From assembly GCF_001625305.1 (NCBI RefSeq), contig NW_017803714.1, positions 137,310-201,309 of the forward strand: 64,000 bases of DNA. Direction: 5' to 3'. Below are positions 9,527 through 19,551 of this stretch, in pieces. The translations under genes and the position numbers were made by a program. The number at the start of each line of letters is the position of its first letter. The first letter of the stretch is position 1. This DNA comes from Branchiostoma belcheri (taxonomy: Eukaryota > Chordata > Leptocardii > Amphioxiformes > Branchiostomatidae). A model generated the notes under the pieces. The model was not told the DNA's origin and ran no database searches. It saw only the letters and a program-made list of their open reading frames with translations.

Positions 9527-10330
9527 TTGCCCCCCTCCCAAGACAGCAAAAATGGCGTCTGGCGGAGCTACGCTGACATCGCTACCCCAGACTTACAGAA
9601 GCTGGCGCAGCTGATCTTTACTCAAACGAAGGAACAACAAGAAGCTACAGTAGATCAACTGAGGACGATGAATGAGAAACTTTCCACAAAAATCGACGCG
9701 CTAGACGCAAAAATGTCCGGTCTGTCAGCGGAGTTGAGCGCGGTCCGTGAGCGAGTCGGCGCGGTGGAATCTTCGGCAGAATTCCACGAGACAGAACTAC
9801 AGAACCTGCGGAAAGCTCTCGACGAGGAACGGCGTGCGCGAGCGAAGACCGTCATCTTAGCCGAGAGATACTCAAGAAAGCCGGATGTGATAATCCGAGG
9901 AATACCTTTCAAGAAGGACGAGGACTGTACTCAGACACTCGGGAACTTTCTGACGACGGAACTACACATGGATTTAAAACCAACTGTCGCGGTACACCGT
10001 CTGTCAAAACCTACAACAACGCGTCCAAACCCACCCATTCTTGTTAGGTTTGTGAACTTCCACGACAGGGACAAACTGCTGTTCGAGGGACGTAAACTCC
10101 GTGGGAACATGAAGGGGCTGGCGGTTTACGAACATCTCCCCCCTCCCCTTCAGTCGGCTAGAGGAAAACTGGTTGCTGAAAGAGATGAAGTTATAAAGAA
10201 CAAAGGTAAAGCCTCCATTGTTGTCCCCCCCAAATCCACCTATGCTGTTCTGCTCGTCGATGGGAGAGAGAAGAAGCGTATTGATGCGGTGGACTTACTG
10301 TTGAACTCTGAAGACATTAAGCCAACTTGA
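9527..10330 (+). CDS. L1-like ORF1 protein (RNA-binding, coiled coil + RRM-like)
   Basis: 267 residues. Residues ~30-105 are rich in heptad-spaced L/I/V with K/E (MNEKLSTKIDALDAKMSGLS, AVESSAEFHETELQNLRKAL), a coiled coil that would make trimers in L1 ORF1 proteins. Residues ~118-265 begin RYSRKPDVIIRGIPF and contain ILVRFVNFHDRDKLL and KGKASIVVPPKSTYAVLLV, matching the RRM-like and C-terminal domains of the transposase_22/L1 ORF1 family, which coats the element RNA. The frame is open with an ATG in GCCCCCCTCCCAAG context further upstream; a later ATG cannot be excluded. ORF2 lies 1.2 kb downstream in the same element. Confidence 0.8.
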   Translation: MPPSQDSKNGVWRSYADIATPDLQKLAQLIFTQTKEQQEATVDQLRTMNEKLSTKIDALDAKMSGLSAELSAVRERVGAVESSAEFHETELQNLRKALDEERRARAKTVILAERYSRKPDVIIRGIPFKKDEDCTQTLGNFLTTELHMDLKPTVAVHRLSKPTTTRPNPPILVRFVNFHDRDKLLFEGRKLRGNMKGLAVYEHLPPPLQSARGKLVAERDEVIKNKGKASIVVPPKSTYAVLLVDGREKKRIDAVDLLLNSEDIKPT

Positions 10331-10711
10331 AGTTTACAGCATTAGCCACTTCGAACTGGATTTCACGAGAACTTTATTGACATTATCTTTCATGTGAACA
10401 TCATGGACATTAATTTTCATGAGTACTCTATTTTTTATGTGAAGAAGTGGAAATAAATGAGGTTGTACTGTACTTTTGTGGGCTATGAGTATTTTCTTCT
10501 AAGTAAGATTAAGTAGAATATCTTTAGTAAGATAGAACAAAGGACTTGTCTTTAGAAATTCAATTTTTTACTTTCATTTCTTAATTTTGTTATTTTCTGT
10601 GATCATTGCTGGTGAATATCTAGCCCACAGAAGTTTTGAAGTTGATTTGTTTCCTCTTTTGTTGAGTTTATCTCATGTTAAATGACTAATTTGTTTATTA
10701 CTTATGTTGTA

Positions 10712-10819
10712 TTTTGATTTCACTGAATCAAGTGCTTTTGTTACCACCGGTGTTCAACCTGTTTATTTTGATTTCACTGAATCAAGTGTTTTTGTTACCA
10801 CCGGTGCTCAACCTGATTA
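10712..10819 (+). repeat. Two direct copies of a 54-bp unit in the L1-like spacer
   Basis: TTTTGATTTCACTGAATCAA followed by GTGYTTTTGTTACCACCGGT is repeated at a period of 54 bp between ORF1 and ORF2. It may be a remnant of an internal promoter or translation-control repeat; function unknown. Confidence 0.8.
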
Positions 10820-11587
10820 TTTCATCACACTGGTATGGTGATTCTTGAGTTCCCCTTTTATTATGCTAATTAGCTTATTTGTATCCAGGTGGTACCAGCA
10901 CAAGCTAAATATTTTCTGTGGTGAAAGCATTTAAGATGTTATCAAATAACATCCTAGGTGTATGGTAACAATCCGGAGTAAGAGCCTCAAACTTATAAGA
11001 ACCTATACTCCTTCGAGGCGCCAAATTATGTTGTTATGGAACTTTTTGTTTCTTTTGTTGTTGTCTTATTATTTTTGTTACAAAGCCCTCCCTACTATAA
11101 TGATAGTGTACATAGATTATGAGTCTTGCCATATTCTGAGTTCATTCCTTTGTTTCTGCAATGGAACATTGATTTATGATGATTATTATTTTGTTACTTG
11201 TATTCTGTTGATTAATATTATTCTATGTTGGAATGATATAAGCATAGAGCTTGTTATAGAATTGGTTTATATGATTTGGTATCTGATTTCTGTTTTGTCA
11301 GCATTCAAATTTATAGCTATAAGTTCAGGACTTCAGATACTTTGTTCAACCTACACGTACGTTGTACGTAATATTTGTTTCAGAACATTTTACTCAAGTT
11401 CTCTTTTGTTGATACCACTTATGATTTGCAGTGACAGTTATTTTGATTGTTTGGATAATTTTGATGTTCGCTTAGTCTTCCCCAAGTTTATTTTCTTTGT
11501 AGATTGGATCTTCCTACACCATACTCAATCCGGAGCCCCGATGACCTCTCCTGGCTTCCCTCTCCGAGACGTTTTTTCCCAGAAGTT

Positions 11588-14500
11588 ATGTCAAAGGTAG
11601 AGTGCCATATATCTAGTTTTAATTGTAATGGACTGAGAGATGCTTATAAACGGAGGGGACTTTTTACTTGGTTAAGGGACAAACCTTACAACATTTATTG
11701 TTTACAAGAGACACATACAACCTTAAGAGATGAACAAATATGGCAGAACGAATGGGGTGGTAAAATATACTTCTCGCATGGTACCTCTAATCAAAGAGGT
11801 GTGGCTATTTTAGTTAAGAATAACGCCAGCGCTCAGGTTCATCAGGTCAAGACTGATGAAAGTGGGCGCTGGATCATTTTAGATATTGAGATAGATGGAC
11901 TACAATTTTGTCTTGTTAATTTATATGCACCAAATGACGACTCACCTGCCTTTTTTAAGGAACTTGAGCAAGTCATAGATACTTTTGTGATAAGTGATGA
12001 ACGTTTGATTGTTGTTGGGGATTTCAACACTGTGCAAAATGCATCAATGGACAGATCGGGTGTTCGACATCGTAATTATCATCCTAATGCACTGGAAGCG
12101 ATCTCTGAGTTAAAAGGAAAATTTGATTTGCATGATATATGGCGGTTCAGAAATCCAAATGTTGTTCGTTACACCTGGCGTCGCGGCCTCCACGCTAGTA
12201 GATTAGACTATTTTCTGATTTCTTTTTCGTTGTTAAATAGAGTAACAAAATGTTGTATTGCGGACAAATTTAAATCCGACCATAATCTAATTACACTATC
12301 CTTTGTAACCATGGATTTCCCACGAGGACCTGGTTACTGGCAGTTTAATCAGTCTCTTCTTCAGGACAGAACTTTTATTTTACATACAAAGCAAGTTATG
12401 ACTGAATTTTTTGAAAATAACGTTAATACTGCAAACCCACAAGTTGTATGGGATGCAGCAAAGTGTTTCTTGCGGGGACACTGTATTAAGTTCTCTAGCT
12501 GGAAAAAGAAGCAATACCTGATTAAGGAAAAAGAACTCATTAATGAAATCAATAATTTGCAAGCTCAGATCGACAACACCACCTCTCCCTCACCTGACCA
12601 GCTGGATGAATTAGCATGTAAACAAAAGCTTCTGGAATCTTTATACAATGAACGTTTAAATGGTATCTTGTTAAGATCTAAATCGCGCTGGATGGAGTTG
12701 GGGGAGAGGTGTACGAAATATTTTATGAATTTGGTCCGTCGTAATTATACTAGAAAAAATATCCAAAGACTCAAGAGGCCCTCTGGTGAGGTTGTTTCTA
12801 ATCCAAAAGATATTCTTTCTGATCAGGTCAGTTTTTATTCTGCATTATATTCCTTTGAAGAAATACCAGTGTCCCTTACTGAAACAAATTGTGACGGCTT
12901 TTTTCCTTTGAACTATGGCAAACGCTTATCAAATGAGCAACAACAGGCTTGTGAAGGGTTAATAAATGAAGACGAGTTAAAAAACGCAATTTTTTCATTT
13001 CAATCTGGAAAATCACCAGGGTTAGATGGTATTCCTATTGAAATATATAAGGAGTTTTTTGATGTTTTTAAAGGTCCTATGTTACAGTGTTTTAATCATT
13101 CCTTTGTCTATGGGTGTCTATCAGACACACAGAGACAAGGTCTCATTTCATTGCTTTTAAAAAAAGACAGTAAAGGTGTTGACAAGGACCCAACTGATAT
13201 TACAAATTGGCGCCCTCTTACTCTCCTCTGTTGCGATTCCAGAATTTTATCAAAATGTATTGCGCTTAGAATTAAACAGGTTATTTCATGTATAATTGAA
13301 CAAGATCAAACTGGATTTATTAAGGGCAGATACATCGGGGATAATATTAGAAGACTTTTAGATACAATTGAACATTATGACAATGAAGGAAAACCGGGAT
13401 TAATATTTATTGCAGATTTTAAAAAAGCATTCGACACTTTAAGATGGGATTTTATGTTTAAGTGTTTGGATTTTTTCAACTTTGGTCCACAACTAAAAAC
13501 GTGGATAAAAGTTCTATATGAGAAATCAACAAGTTCAATTATTAATAATGGATATATTTCAAATCCATTCACGTTAAATCGCGGTGTACGCCAAGGTTGT
13601 CCTCTTTCCCCATACCTTTTTATAATAGCAGTTGAAGTCCTTGCCATCAAAATTAGATCCAATCATTCCATTAGTGGGTTAAAAGTTCATGAAAAAATTA
13701 CTAAAGTCTCCCAATATGCTGACGATTCGAATTTCCCCTTCGAGCCAAATTTGGCTTCATTTCATGCACTTTTATCTGATCTAGAACGCTTTTCCAAGAT
13801 ATCGGGATTAGATTTAAATCCTGAAAAATGTAAAATTTTACGCTTAGGACCTTTAAAGTTTTCCAATTTTTGTTTGCCCACCCACCTACCATTTCAATGG
13901 GTAGATGGTGGTGTAGACGTATTAGGAATTCATATTCCTACTGACATGGATACACTTGTTGATGTAAATATTGAACCCCGTTTAGAACGTTTAGATAGGT
14001 TATTGCGCCCTTGGAAAGGCAAATCATTATCCTTGTACGGAAAAATTACTGTTGTTAATTCCCTGGTGGTTCCCCAGTTCACAAATTTATTTCAAGTTTT
14101 ACCTTCGCCAAATGAATTATTTTTCAAAATATACGAGAAGAAGATCTTCTCATTCATTTGGGATGACGGGCCGGAAAGAGTAGCTAGAAAAGTATTGTAC
14201 AATTCGGTGGAAAATGGTGGTTTAAAGTTAATTAATTTACGTGCCTTTAATTTAACTATTAAAGCTTCGTGGATACCCAAGATATTCTTTCACCCTGAGT
14301 GGTTTACTTCAATGGCCATCGCTTCTCATCCTCGTCTCAGTCTGAGTCTATTTCCCTTCATGCAGCTATCTTCTGCGCATGCCCTGAATCTTAAGAGTTT
14401 TCTCTTTGAAGCACTTGATGCATGGTACAAATTTCAGTACGTGGAGTCCGCGACACCAACAAACGTACGACAACAAATAGTTTGGAATAACTCCAGTATT

Positions 14501-15364
14501 ACTGTTGATAGTAAGCCTATTTTTATAACTGCTTTGTATAATAGAAATATAATTTTTGTAAATGACTTGTTAGGTACAGATGGAAACTTTATGTCGTATG
14601 CTGAATTTTGTGAACTGTATCCAAATAGTTGTGAACAATTTCGATATCAACAACTTATATCTGCAATACCTAAAAGATGGAAAACTTTACTTACTAGTAA
14701 TCAGTTAAAAGAGCTTGTATGTTTACCATTACAAAAAAATTATATGTGGTTAAAAAATACTAAAATTAATAAGTTTTTGTATAATTTCTTTCTGGCTTAT
14801 ACAAATGATGTTATAATTGCCCATAAAGTAAGGTTATCATGGTTTTATTATTTTGATAGGCCCATACCATGGCGAGAAGTATTTATAACATTAACTAAAT
14901 GTACTATAGACCCTAACGCCCGATATTTTCAGTACCGTCTACTTTATAAATTTTTACCATGTAACAAAGTATTACAAACTTGGAATTTAATCGAATCCAG
15001 TACCTGTTCCTTCTGCCATAGTGATGAAGAATCTTACATACATATCTTCTGGGAATGTCCTCATGTGATAGCTTTTTGGAATAACGTACAAAATTGGTTA
15101 AAACAAGAAATTCGTGCAAATTTAGAATTAAATTCTTTTGTAGTTATGTTTGGGGATATTTCTACAAATGCATCCCCTTTAAATAATATCATTATATTAT
15201 TAGGTAAGATTTTCATTTTCCGATCCCGACGTTTTAAGACTTTAAACTTCCAGTCTTTTAAAATATTAACATCTGTCTTTCAAAAGACAGAAGGTCTTAT
15301 TGCATCTCGGAGGGGAAAGCTGGAGAAGCATCGGGGTAAGTGGGGAACTCTGTGTTCATTATAA
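11588..15364 (+). CDS. L1-like ORF2: APE endonuclease + reverse transcriptase + CCHC
   Basis: The frame is open from 11,504; I choose the Met at 11,588 because MSKVECHISSFNCNGLRD is the natural endonuclease start (1258 residues from there). Positions counted from 11,504: APE-type endonuclease ~30-270 with YCLQETH, VVGDFNTVQ, SRLDYFLIS and SDHNLITLSF; reverse transcriptase ~480-780 with SPGLDGIPIEIYKEFF, WRPLTLLCCD, FIADFKKAFDTLRW, RGVRQGCPLSPYLF and catalytic SQYADDSN; C-terminal Cys/His motif CSFCHSDEESYIHIFWEC near 1168-1185. This order is that of L1/Tx1-clade ORF2, which nicks target DNA and copies element RNA there. No stop or frameshift was seen. Confidence 0.9.
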   Translation: MSKVECHISSFNCNGLRDAYKRRGLFTWLRDKPYNIYCLQETHTTLRDEQIWQNEWGGKIYFSHGTSNQRGVAILVKNNASAQVHQVKTDESGRWIILDIEIDGLQFCLVNLYAPNDDSPAFFKELEQVIDTFVISDERLIVVGDFNTVQNASMDRSGVRHRNYHPNALEAISELKGKFDLHDIWRFRNPNVVRYTWRRGLHASRLDYFLISFSLLNRVTKCCIADKFKSDHNLITLSFVTMDFPRGPGYWQFNQSLLQDRTFILHTKQVMTEFFENNVNTANPQVVWDAAKCFLRGHCIKFSSWKKKQYLIKEKELINEINNLQAQIDNTTSPSPDQLDELACKQKLLESLYNERLNGILLRSKSRWMELGERCTKYFMNLVRRNYTRKNIQRLKRPSGEVVSNPKDILSDQVSFYSALYSFEEIPVSLTETNCDGFFPLNYGKRLSNEQQQACEGLINEDELKNAIFSFQSGKSPGLDGIPIEIYKEFFDVFKGPMLQCFNHSFVYGCLSDTQRQGLISLLLKKDSKGVDKDPTDITNWRPLTLLCCDSRILSKCIALRIKQVISCIIEQDQTGFIKGRYIGDNIRRLLDTIEHYDNEGKPGLIFIADFKKAFDTLRWDFMFKCLDFFNFGPQLKTWIKVLYEKSTSSIINNGYISNPFTLNRGVRQGCPLSPYLFIIAVEVLAIKIRSNHSISGLKVHEKITKVSQYADDSNFPFEPNLASFHALLSDLERFSKISGLDLNPEKCKILRLGPLKFSNFCLPTHLPFQWVDGGVDVLGIHIPTDMDTLVDVNIEPRLERLDRLLRPWKGKSLSLYGKITVVNSLVVPQFTNLFQVLPSPNELFFKIYEKKIFSFIWDDGPERVARKVLYNSVENGGLKLINLRAFNLTIKASWIPKIFFHPEWFTSMAIASHPRLSLSLFPFMQLSSAHALNLKSFLFEALDAWYKFQYVESATPTNVRQQIVWNNSSITVDSKPIFITALYNRNIIFVNDLLGTDGNFMSYAEFCELYPNSCEQFRYQQLISAIPKRWKTLLTSNQLKELVCLPLQKNYMWLKNTKINKFLYNFFLAYTNDVIIAHKVRLSWFYYFDRPIPWREVFITLTKCTIDPNARYFQYRLLYKFLPCNKVLQTWNLIESSTCSFCHSDEESYIHIFWECPHVIAFWNNVQNWLKQEIRANLELNSFVVMFGDISTNASPLNNIIILLGKIFIFRSRRFKTLNFQSFKILTSVFQKTEGLIASRRGKLEKHRGKWGTLCSL

Positions 15365-15564
15365 TTTCTGTTATTGTTATTATGTCATTGTTAAGATTAT
15401 TTTCATTTCGTCAAGCTCGAAAGTAATGGCTTTATGGGAGGCTTTTCCGTTCTTTATGTTATTTTCTATTTGTACAAGCCGTCTTGGCGTTTCAGTGTAC
15501 TTTCGTATTATTTACAGTTATTTTGTTGAATAAAATTAAAAAAAAAAAAAAACTCCTGACTACT

Positions 15565-16140
15565 GGCAAACCTGTTACTATCTACAATAAACTACGCAGA
15601 ATCAACAACACACATCAACACAACACACGACTTTCACAGGCGGGAGGCTTTAGGCTACCAAAACCCAGAACTTCCTCTGCTACTAGGTCATTTCTGTACA
15701 GATGCACAAAATCCTACAACACTTTCCCTCAACACATCAAATCATCCGCACCATCAGCTTTCAAAAAACACGTCAAGGACAGGTTAAAAACACAAACTTA
15801 CACAAACAGACCCCTACAGCACTGGTGGTAGTATAGTAATTTTTAAAATGTAAATATATAATTTGTATGTATTAATGTAAACGTAAATATATAATTTGTA
15901 TGCATTGACCTCTGACCTCTCCAACAAACTCTTACCTCATTACTTGGTGTACATAGAATAGGATAGGTTAAATAAGTAATTAGTTACAGGTTGTTGTATT
16001 TTATGTATAGCATTAAGCAAGTGTACGTCTGTATTATACGTCTGTAACATGTTTTTAAGACTCCAGGAAGAATAGTGAATATAAGTGTATACTCACTAAT
16101 GGAGATCATTCAAATAAACAAAACAATAAATAAAACAATA
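15565..16140 (+). mobile_element. 3' part of the older LINE hit by the L1-like element
   Basis: The frame continues from the left remnant: TTGKPVTIYNKLRRIN, TRLSQAGGFRLPKPRTSS, TRSFLYRCTKSYNTFPQHI, then a stop at 15,829. This is the closing region of a CR1/L2/Jockey-type reverse transcriptase. The 3' UTR contains GACTCCAGGAAGAATAG and TAATGGAGATC before an AATAAACAAA tail. The same 3' signature is at 46,784-47,241. Confidence 0.7.
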
Positions 16141-16296
16141 TATAAACAGACACGTGGGTATAAAAGGTTAAATTTGGCCCTCTACAACCCGAGTAGAACT
16201 ATTTCTCCTGATATGTAACCTATATCGCGTGCACACGACCCTTTGTTTAAATAAAGGTCTACGTCGATGAAGGTTAGACATCCAGGTAATACGATA

Positions 16297-16484
16297 CGCC
16301 AAACAGGAGTTACTCAAGCAACTGGATATGATTTTGGAAACGGTCAGACGTTTCAGCTAGTATCCACTAGCTTTGCGTCAGTGACTGGGGTAACTGTCAC
16401 TGACGAAACGCTAATGGATACTAGCTAAAACGTCTAACCGTTTCCAAAATCATATCCAGTTGCTTAAGTAACTCCTTTTTGGCG
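16297..16484. mobile_element. Hairpin MITE, second copy
   Basis: Long inverted arms from CGCCAAACAGGAGTTACTCA to the complement ending GGCG at 16,484, with an inner pair CTAGTATCCA/TGGATACTAG. The family is the same as at 5076-5188. Confidence 0.7.
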
Positions 16485-16509
16485 TAAAGAAAGTTTTATT
16501 TCTTTGAAG

Positions 16510-16784
16510 CCTCACTGATCGCTGGCATGCATATCCGGTGTTGAGCCAAATTCTTGAGCTGCCACATACGTGAAAGGTCGGGTGTTTAAGGCTAGGGTTA
16601 GGGTGAGGGTTGGTACTATAGTTAGGGTGAGAGTCAGTGTGTTAGAGTTGGGATCATTGTTCAGGACTAGGGTTAGCTTAACAATTGGGACGACTAAACC
16701 CCTCCCACCCCTTGTCTCAGGTATATCGGAAACCCCCGTGTAGTGTCGGGGTCATGTATTTGGCAGGATCATGTTTTGGCTTTA
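16510..16784 (+). repeat. Repeat block with degenerate telomere-like TTAGGG runs (arm 1)
   Basis: From GCCTCACTGATCGCTGGCAT to GGCAGGATCATG, with GGCTAGGGTTAGGGTGAGGG and similar tracts inside. It pairs as an inverted repeat with 17,660-17,930 and as a direct repeat with about 22,690-23,000 and 23,820-23,930. The telomere-like tracts are irregular, so this is interstitial repeat DNA and not a telomere. Confidence 0.65.
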
Positions 16785-17215
16785 GGCCCCACCGACTTAA
16801 TTTTATGGATGACATCCACGCGCGCATTGATTTTCGCCTGTTCTCCAAAAAAAAAAGATCACGTCCTCCGAAGCTCTGGCCTGGCTCTAGCTATAGGCCT
16901 GGGTAATCCATGGTAGTTAGCGACAATACGGAGCCGATGGTAACTCTGGAGGATGGCATCCAGGCTGCTGAATGTTCACAAGTCAAGAACTCAGTACATA
17001 CGTACAGTGCCGATTCATAAATTCCACAAAAAGCCAGCATGTGTCGGCTTGTCGTATACGTTGGCATGTACTGCCGCAAATTCATAATACCAGCTTTGTA
17101 TTCCTGTGGTTTAGTAGCATTTTTATTTTTGGCCGGAATTTTTTTTTATTCGCCCGCGCGCACTAATTTGGGGGTCTTCAGAGGATGTCATCCATAAAAT
17201 TAAGTCGGTGTGGCC
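16785..17215. mobile_element. PIF/Harbinger-like MITE with TTA duplication
   Basis: Ends are inverted copies: GGCCCCACCGACTTAATTTT at the left and the complement of CCGACTTAATTTTATGGATG at the right, about 35 bp. TTA stands outside both ends. Harbinger-type elements duplicate TWA. The related duplicated locus near 23,935 lacks the insertion. Same family as 30,525-30,920. No transposase. Confidence 0.75.
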
Positions 17216-17370
17216 TTACAGTGCGTGGTGCCGTGGTCCTTCATTCAGCGTAACACCTTGACCCACTTTAGTACACGCACGCACGGAGACATCAACTCGG
17301 CATCGGAACCAGAATCAGAACTGTCCCGTGTTTAGACTGAACCAATGTAAATGAGGAAGTTTTGAACGTC

Positions 17371-17421
17371 ATGGAGAAAAAGTCTTCTGCAAAAGCGAGG
17401 CATGTTCTCTTGCTGCCAGTG
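17371..17421 (+). CDS. Duplicate or alternative first exon of the nucleoside hydrolase
   Basis: 17 codons, [17 protein letters not shown], stop exactly at a donor (GTAACG), and match [17 protein letters not shown] of the exon at 24,085-24,135. Flanking DNA on both sides is also shared (GAGGAAGTTTT.AACGTCATG), so this is a segment duplication. The phase (0) would allow splicing to exon 2 at 24,790, giving an alternative N terminus with a 7.4 kb intron. It may equally be a dead copy. Confidence 0.5.
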
Positions 17422-17659
17422 GTAACGCTTGCGGTTTTAGTTTTTCAGTTTTAGCTACTCTAGTCTAAAAAGCCACAGAGTCTAATATGGCCTCCCAAAC
17501 ACTATGGAAGTCCCTACGACTATGGTTAGGAGTAAGTCGGGAGCACGGTCGGCTGTGGTTGGCTGGTGTTTGGCCACGCCAGGCCAAATGTTTCAAAATG
17601 TTTAAAGAATTCGAATGTGGGTGGAAGGTTCAGCTATGTTAGTCTCGTGCGCAGTGTCA

Positions 17660-17930
17660 CTAAATACATGATCCTGCCAAATACATGACACTGGCACTAC
17701 TTGGGGGTTTCCCATATACAAAGGGTGGGAGGGGTTTAGTCGTGAAGTGGGAGACTAAACCTAACTAAATCCCAGTCGTAAGTCTAACCCTAGCCCTGAA
17801 CAATGATCCCAACTCTAACCCTAACTCTAACACCAACCCTAACCCAAACCCTAGCCATAAACACCTGGCCTCTCACGTATGTGGCAGCTCAAGGATTTGT
17901 CTCAACACCAGGTGTGTTAGGGGGGGGGGT
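17660..17930 (-). repeat. Inverted copy of the telomere-like repeat block (arm 2)
   Basis: Inverse match of 16,520-16,780, containing CATGATCCTGCCAAATACAT, CCCTAACCCAAACCCTAGCC and ending GCAGCTCAAGGATTTGTCTC. Together the two arms flank the duplicate first exon. Confidence 0.65.
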
Positions 17931-18249
17931 AAATTTGACTATTTTTTAAAACGGTTATGCGTTATGCGTTACTAGTCAGACTGCTACGGAATTTCCCTTG
18001 GTCGGCTGGTGTTTGGGGGCAGATCTCATATAGAAGGTGTGTATGGCAGGGGATTTGGATGAAAGATCGTTTGTGAGGAAAAACGGAGCATGGTAATAGT
18101 TAGGCCTACGTCATTTTCTAGGTTTGTACATGACATTTGTTATAATGTAGAATCTACTGTACAAAGGACTCGTACTTCTAAATGGGAAATATTTTCATTT
18201 TGATGTGAGAATGAATCTGGATCGGTGTTCAGTGTAGAATGCTATTGGC

Positions 18250-18308
18250 GAGTGCGTTGTTGTTTCAAGGTCAATATTTACAGTGTAAAGTGTCCAAAGT
18301 CCACATCG
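18250..18308 (-). repeat. Inverted 60-bp segment relative to the 24.5 kb paralogue
   Basis: GTTGTTGTTTCAAGG...CCAAAGTCCACATC at 18,250-18,308 is the reverse complement of 24,541-24,597 (about 90% identity by eye), while the sequence just before it matches in direct orientation. The first-exon block therefore carries a micro-inversion. Confidence 0.75.
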
Positions 18309-18427
18309 AAATTCTAGATTTCCGGTAGAACCCGGGGATTTCTAACCTGCACACAGAATGTGTCCAGTCCCGTACATGTCCTGGACATTCCCGGAAACGG
18401 GCCAATTTTTGTGTGCATGCCGAAACA

Positions 18428-18480
18428 CAGACAGACATACAGACAGACACACAGGCACACACACAGACACACGGGCGCAC
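18428..18480. repeat. Simple repeat (CAGACA / CACACAGG)n
   Basis: Low-complexity run of CAGACAGACATACAGACAGA and CACACACAGACACACGGG. Reading frames through it on the minus strand are Cys/Val-rich shadows. Confidence 0.9.
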
Positions 18481-18756
18481 CAAAAACAATACCTCCATTT
18501 TTCATGACGGTAACAATGCCTTCAATAGTTATGCCGCATATATAGTAAAGTGATTTCATAGCATTCCTGTTTTAGGCAATTAGGTCAAAAGTAGGGTTTC
18601 TTAACTGTTGTGAGCTGTTGTCAGAGTTTGAGCTGGACAACCCCCTGGTTTTCTTTCTATATTTGGGAAACAGACTCTTGAAGCTCTCTGGTGCAGAAGA
18701 ATGTTTGAGATTGAAATGTGATAAATTACTTTCATGGGGACTTATTTTAGTGTAAT

Positions 18757-18801
18757 TATGGGTTCACCACACCACGAAGTGGTGGTGAACCCATATTGCT
18801 T
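18757..18801. repeat. Short perfect hairpin GGGTTCACCAC...GTGGTGAACCC
   Basis: ATGGGTTCACCACACCACG followed by its complement AAGTGGTGGTGAACCCAT. The motif GTGGTGAACCCAT recurs alone at about 21,757. Likely a MITE or terminal-repeat remnant; no target duplication identified. Confidence 0.6.
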
Positions 18802-19542
18802 TTTCTGATGTTTCTTCTTCTCCTCCTTCTCCTCCTGCCACTTCTTTAAATTGATTCAACTCCTTCATTTTTGGGCGAAATTATCTGTAATTTCGTATAG
18901 AGGTAGAGTGGGTAAATACCCTTAGGCGTTTTTTAATTTTTTTGATACAAGCATTTACAATCGTTTTATTTGCTTTTTAGTGGTCCCCATAGGAAAGTAC
19001 TGTGGGGGCGTACGCGCGTGACGTAATAAGAAAGGAATTCGGGGGAAGGCCCAAATATGGGCATACAAGCAGGTGTGGTCATGTTTGCAGATGTGGCTGT
19101 TGATTGGCTGTTGGCTAATTAATTTATTTACTACCATTTTCACGTACCAGCGCAGCTGGTCCACGCGGTCTCGGCCGTGGGCCATGATACTCTGATACTG
19201 GATACCGATTCGTGTGATTCCTATAAACATTTCACCTAACTACGAACTAGTTGGAAGAATTATAGCTGCATGGATGCCTGTATAAGATTTTAACAAACAC
19301 TGAAATCTGACGCAAAAACTGGCAGATATTTTGCTCTTCTCTGTTGGAACAACGCAAGCGGGAGGTCAATGACCTGCGCCCCGCGAGTACTGTAAACAAC
19401 GGTACGTAATGTGTATCGTCGGCGCACGCGCGCGCGCCACGGTATCAACAATTTTCCACAATCTTCACCGACTAGTATTATATATTCTGTTATCGATTTC
19501 TGAAGAATCACCAAAATTGTAGAGTGTATCTCCTAGAAAGTC
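18802..19542. other. Intergenic DNA, no gene recognised
   Basis: Contains a pyrimidine-rich CTTCTCCTCC stretch and a segment around 19,340 (GCAACGCAAGCGGGAGGTCA) that matches 21,243-21,262. No supportable coding exon. Confidence 0.4.
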
Positions 19543-19551
19543 CCTTACTAG

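Larger units (their letters stand above)
9320..15549 (+). mobile_element. Full-length L1-like (Tx1/L1-type) retrotransposon with 15-bp target duplication
   Basis: Both ORFs are open and the element ends in an A run. The 15-bp direct repeat AAACTCCTGACTACT stands at 9305-9319 and 15,550-15,564 with no mismatch. A 5' UTR of about 200 bp with a doubled GTGTGAGAGGA precedes ORF1 (9527-10,330); ORF2 follows after a 1.2 kb T-rich spacer. Perfect duplication and intact frames suggest a young, possibly active copy. It landed in the 3' coding part of an older LINE. Confidence 0.9.

Noticed and set aside
9527..10330. Host gene for a coiled-coil protein
   Set aside because: It lies within the exact borders of the retrotransposon and has the ORF1 domain order.
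10962..11600. 212-residue hydrophobic ORF between L1-like ORF1 and ORF2
   Set aside because: It lies in T-rich spacer, overlaps the ORF2 start in another frame, and its Leu/Ile/Phe/Tyr richness comes from base composition. No membrane-protein family is recognised.
17700..17930. Chromosome end (telomere)
   Set aside because: The CCCTAA-like tracts are irregular and short, lie inside longer repeats, and gene sequence continues on both sides.
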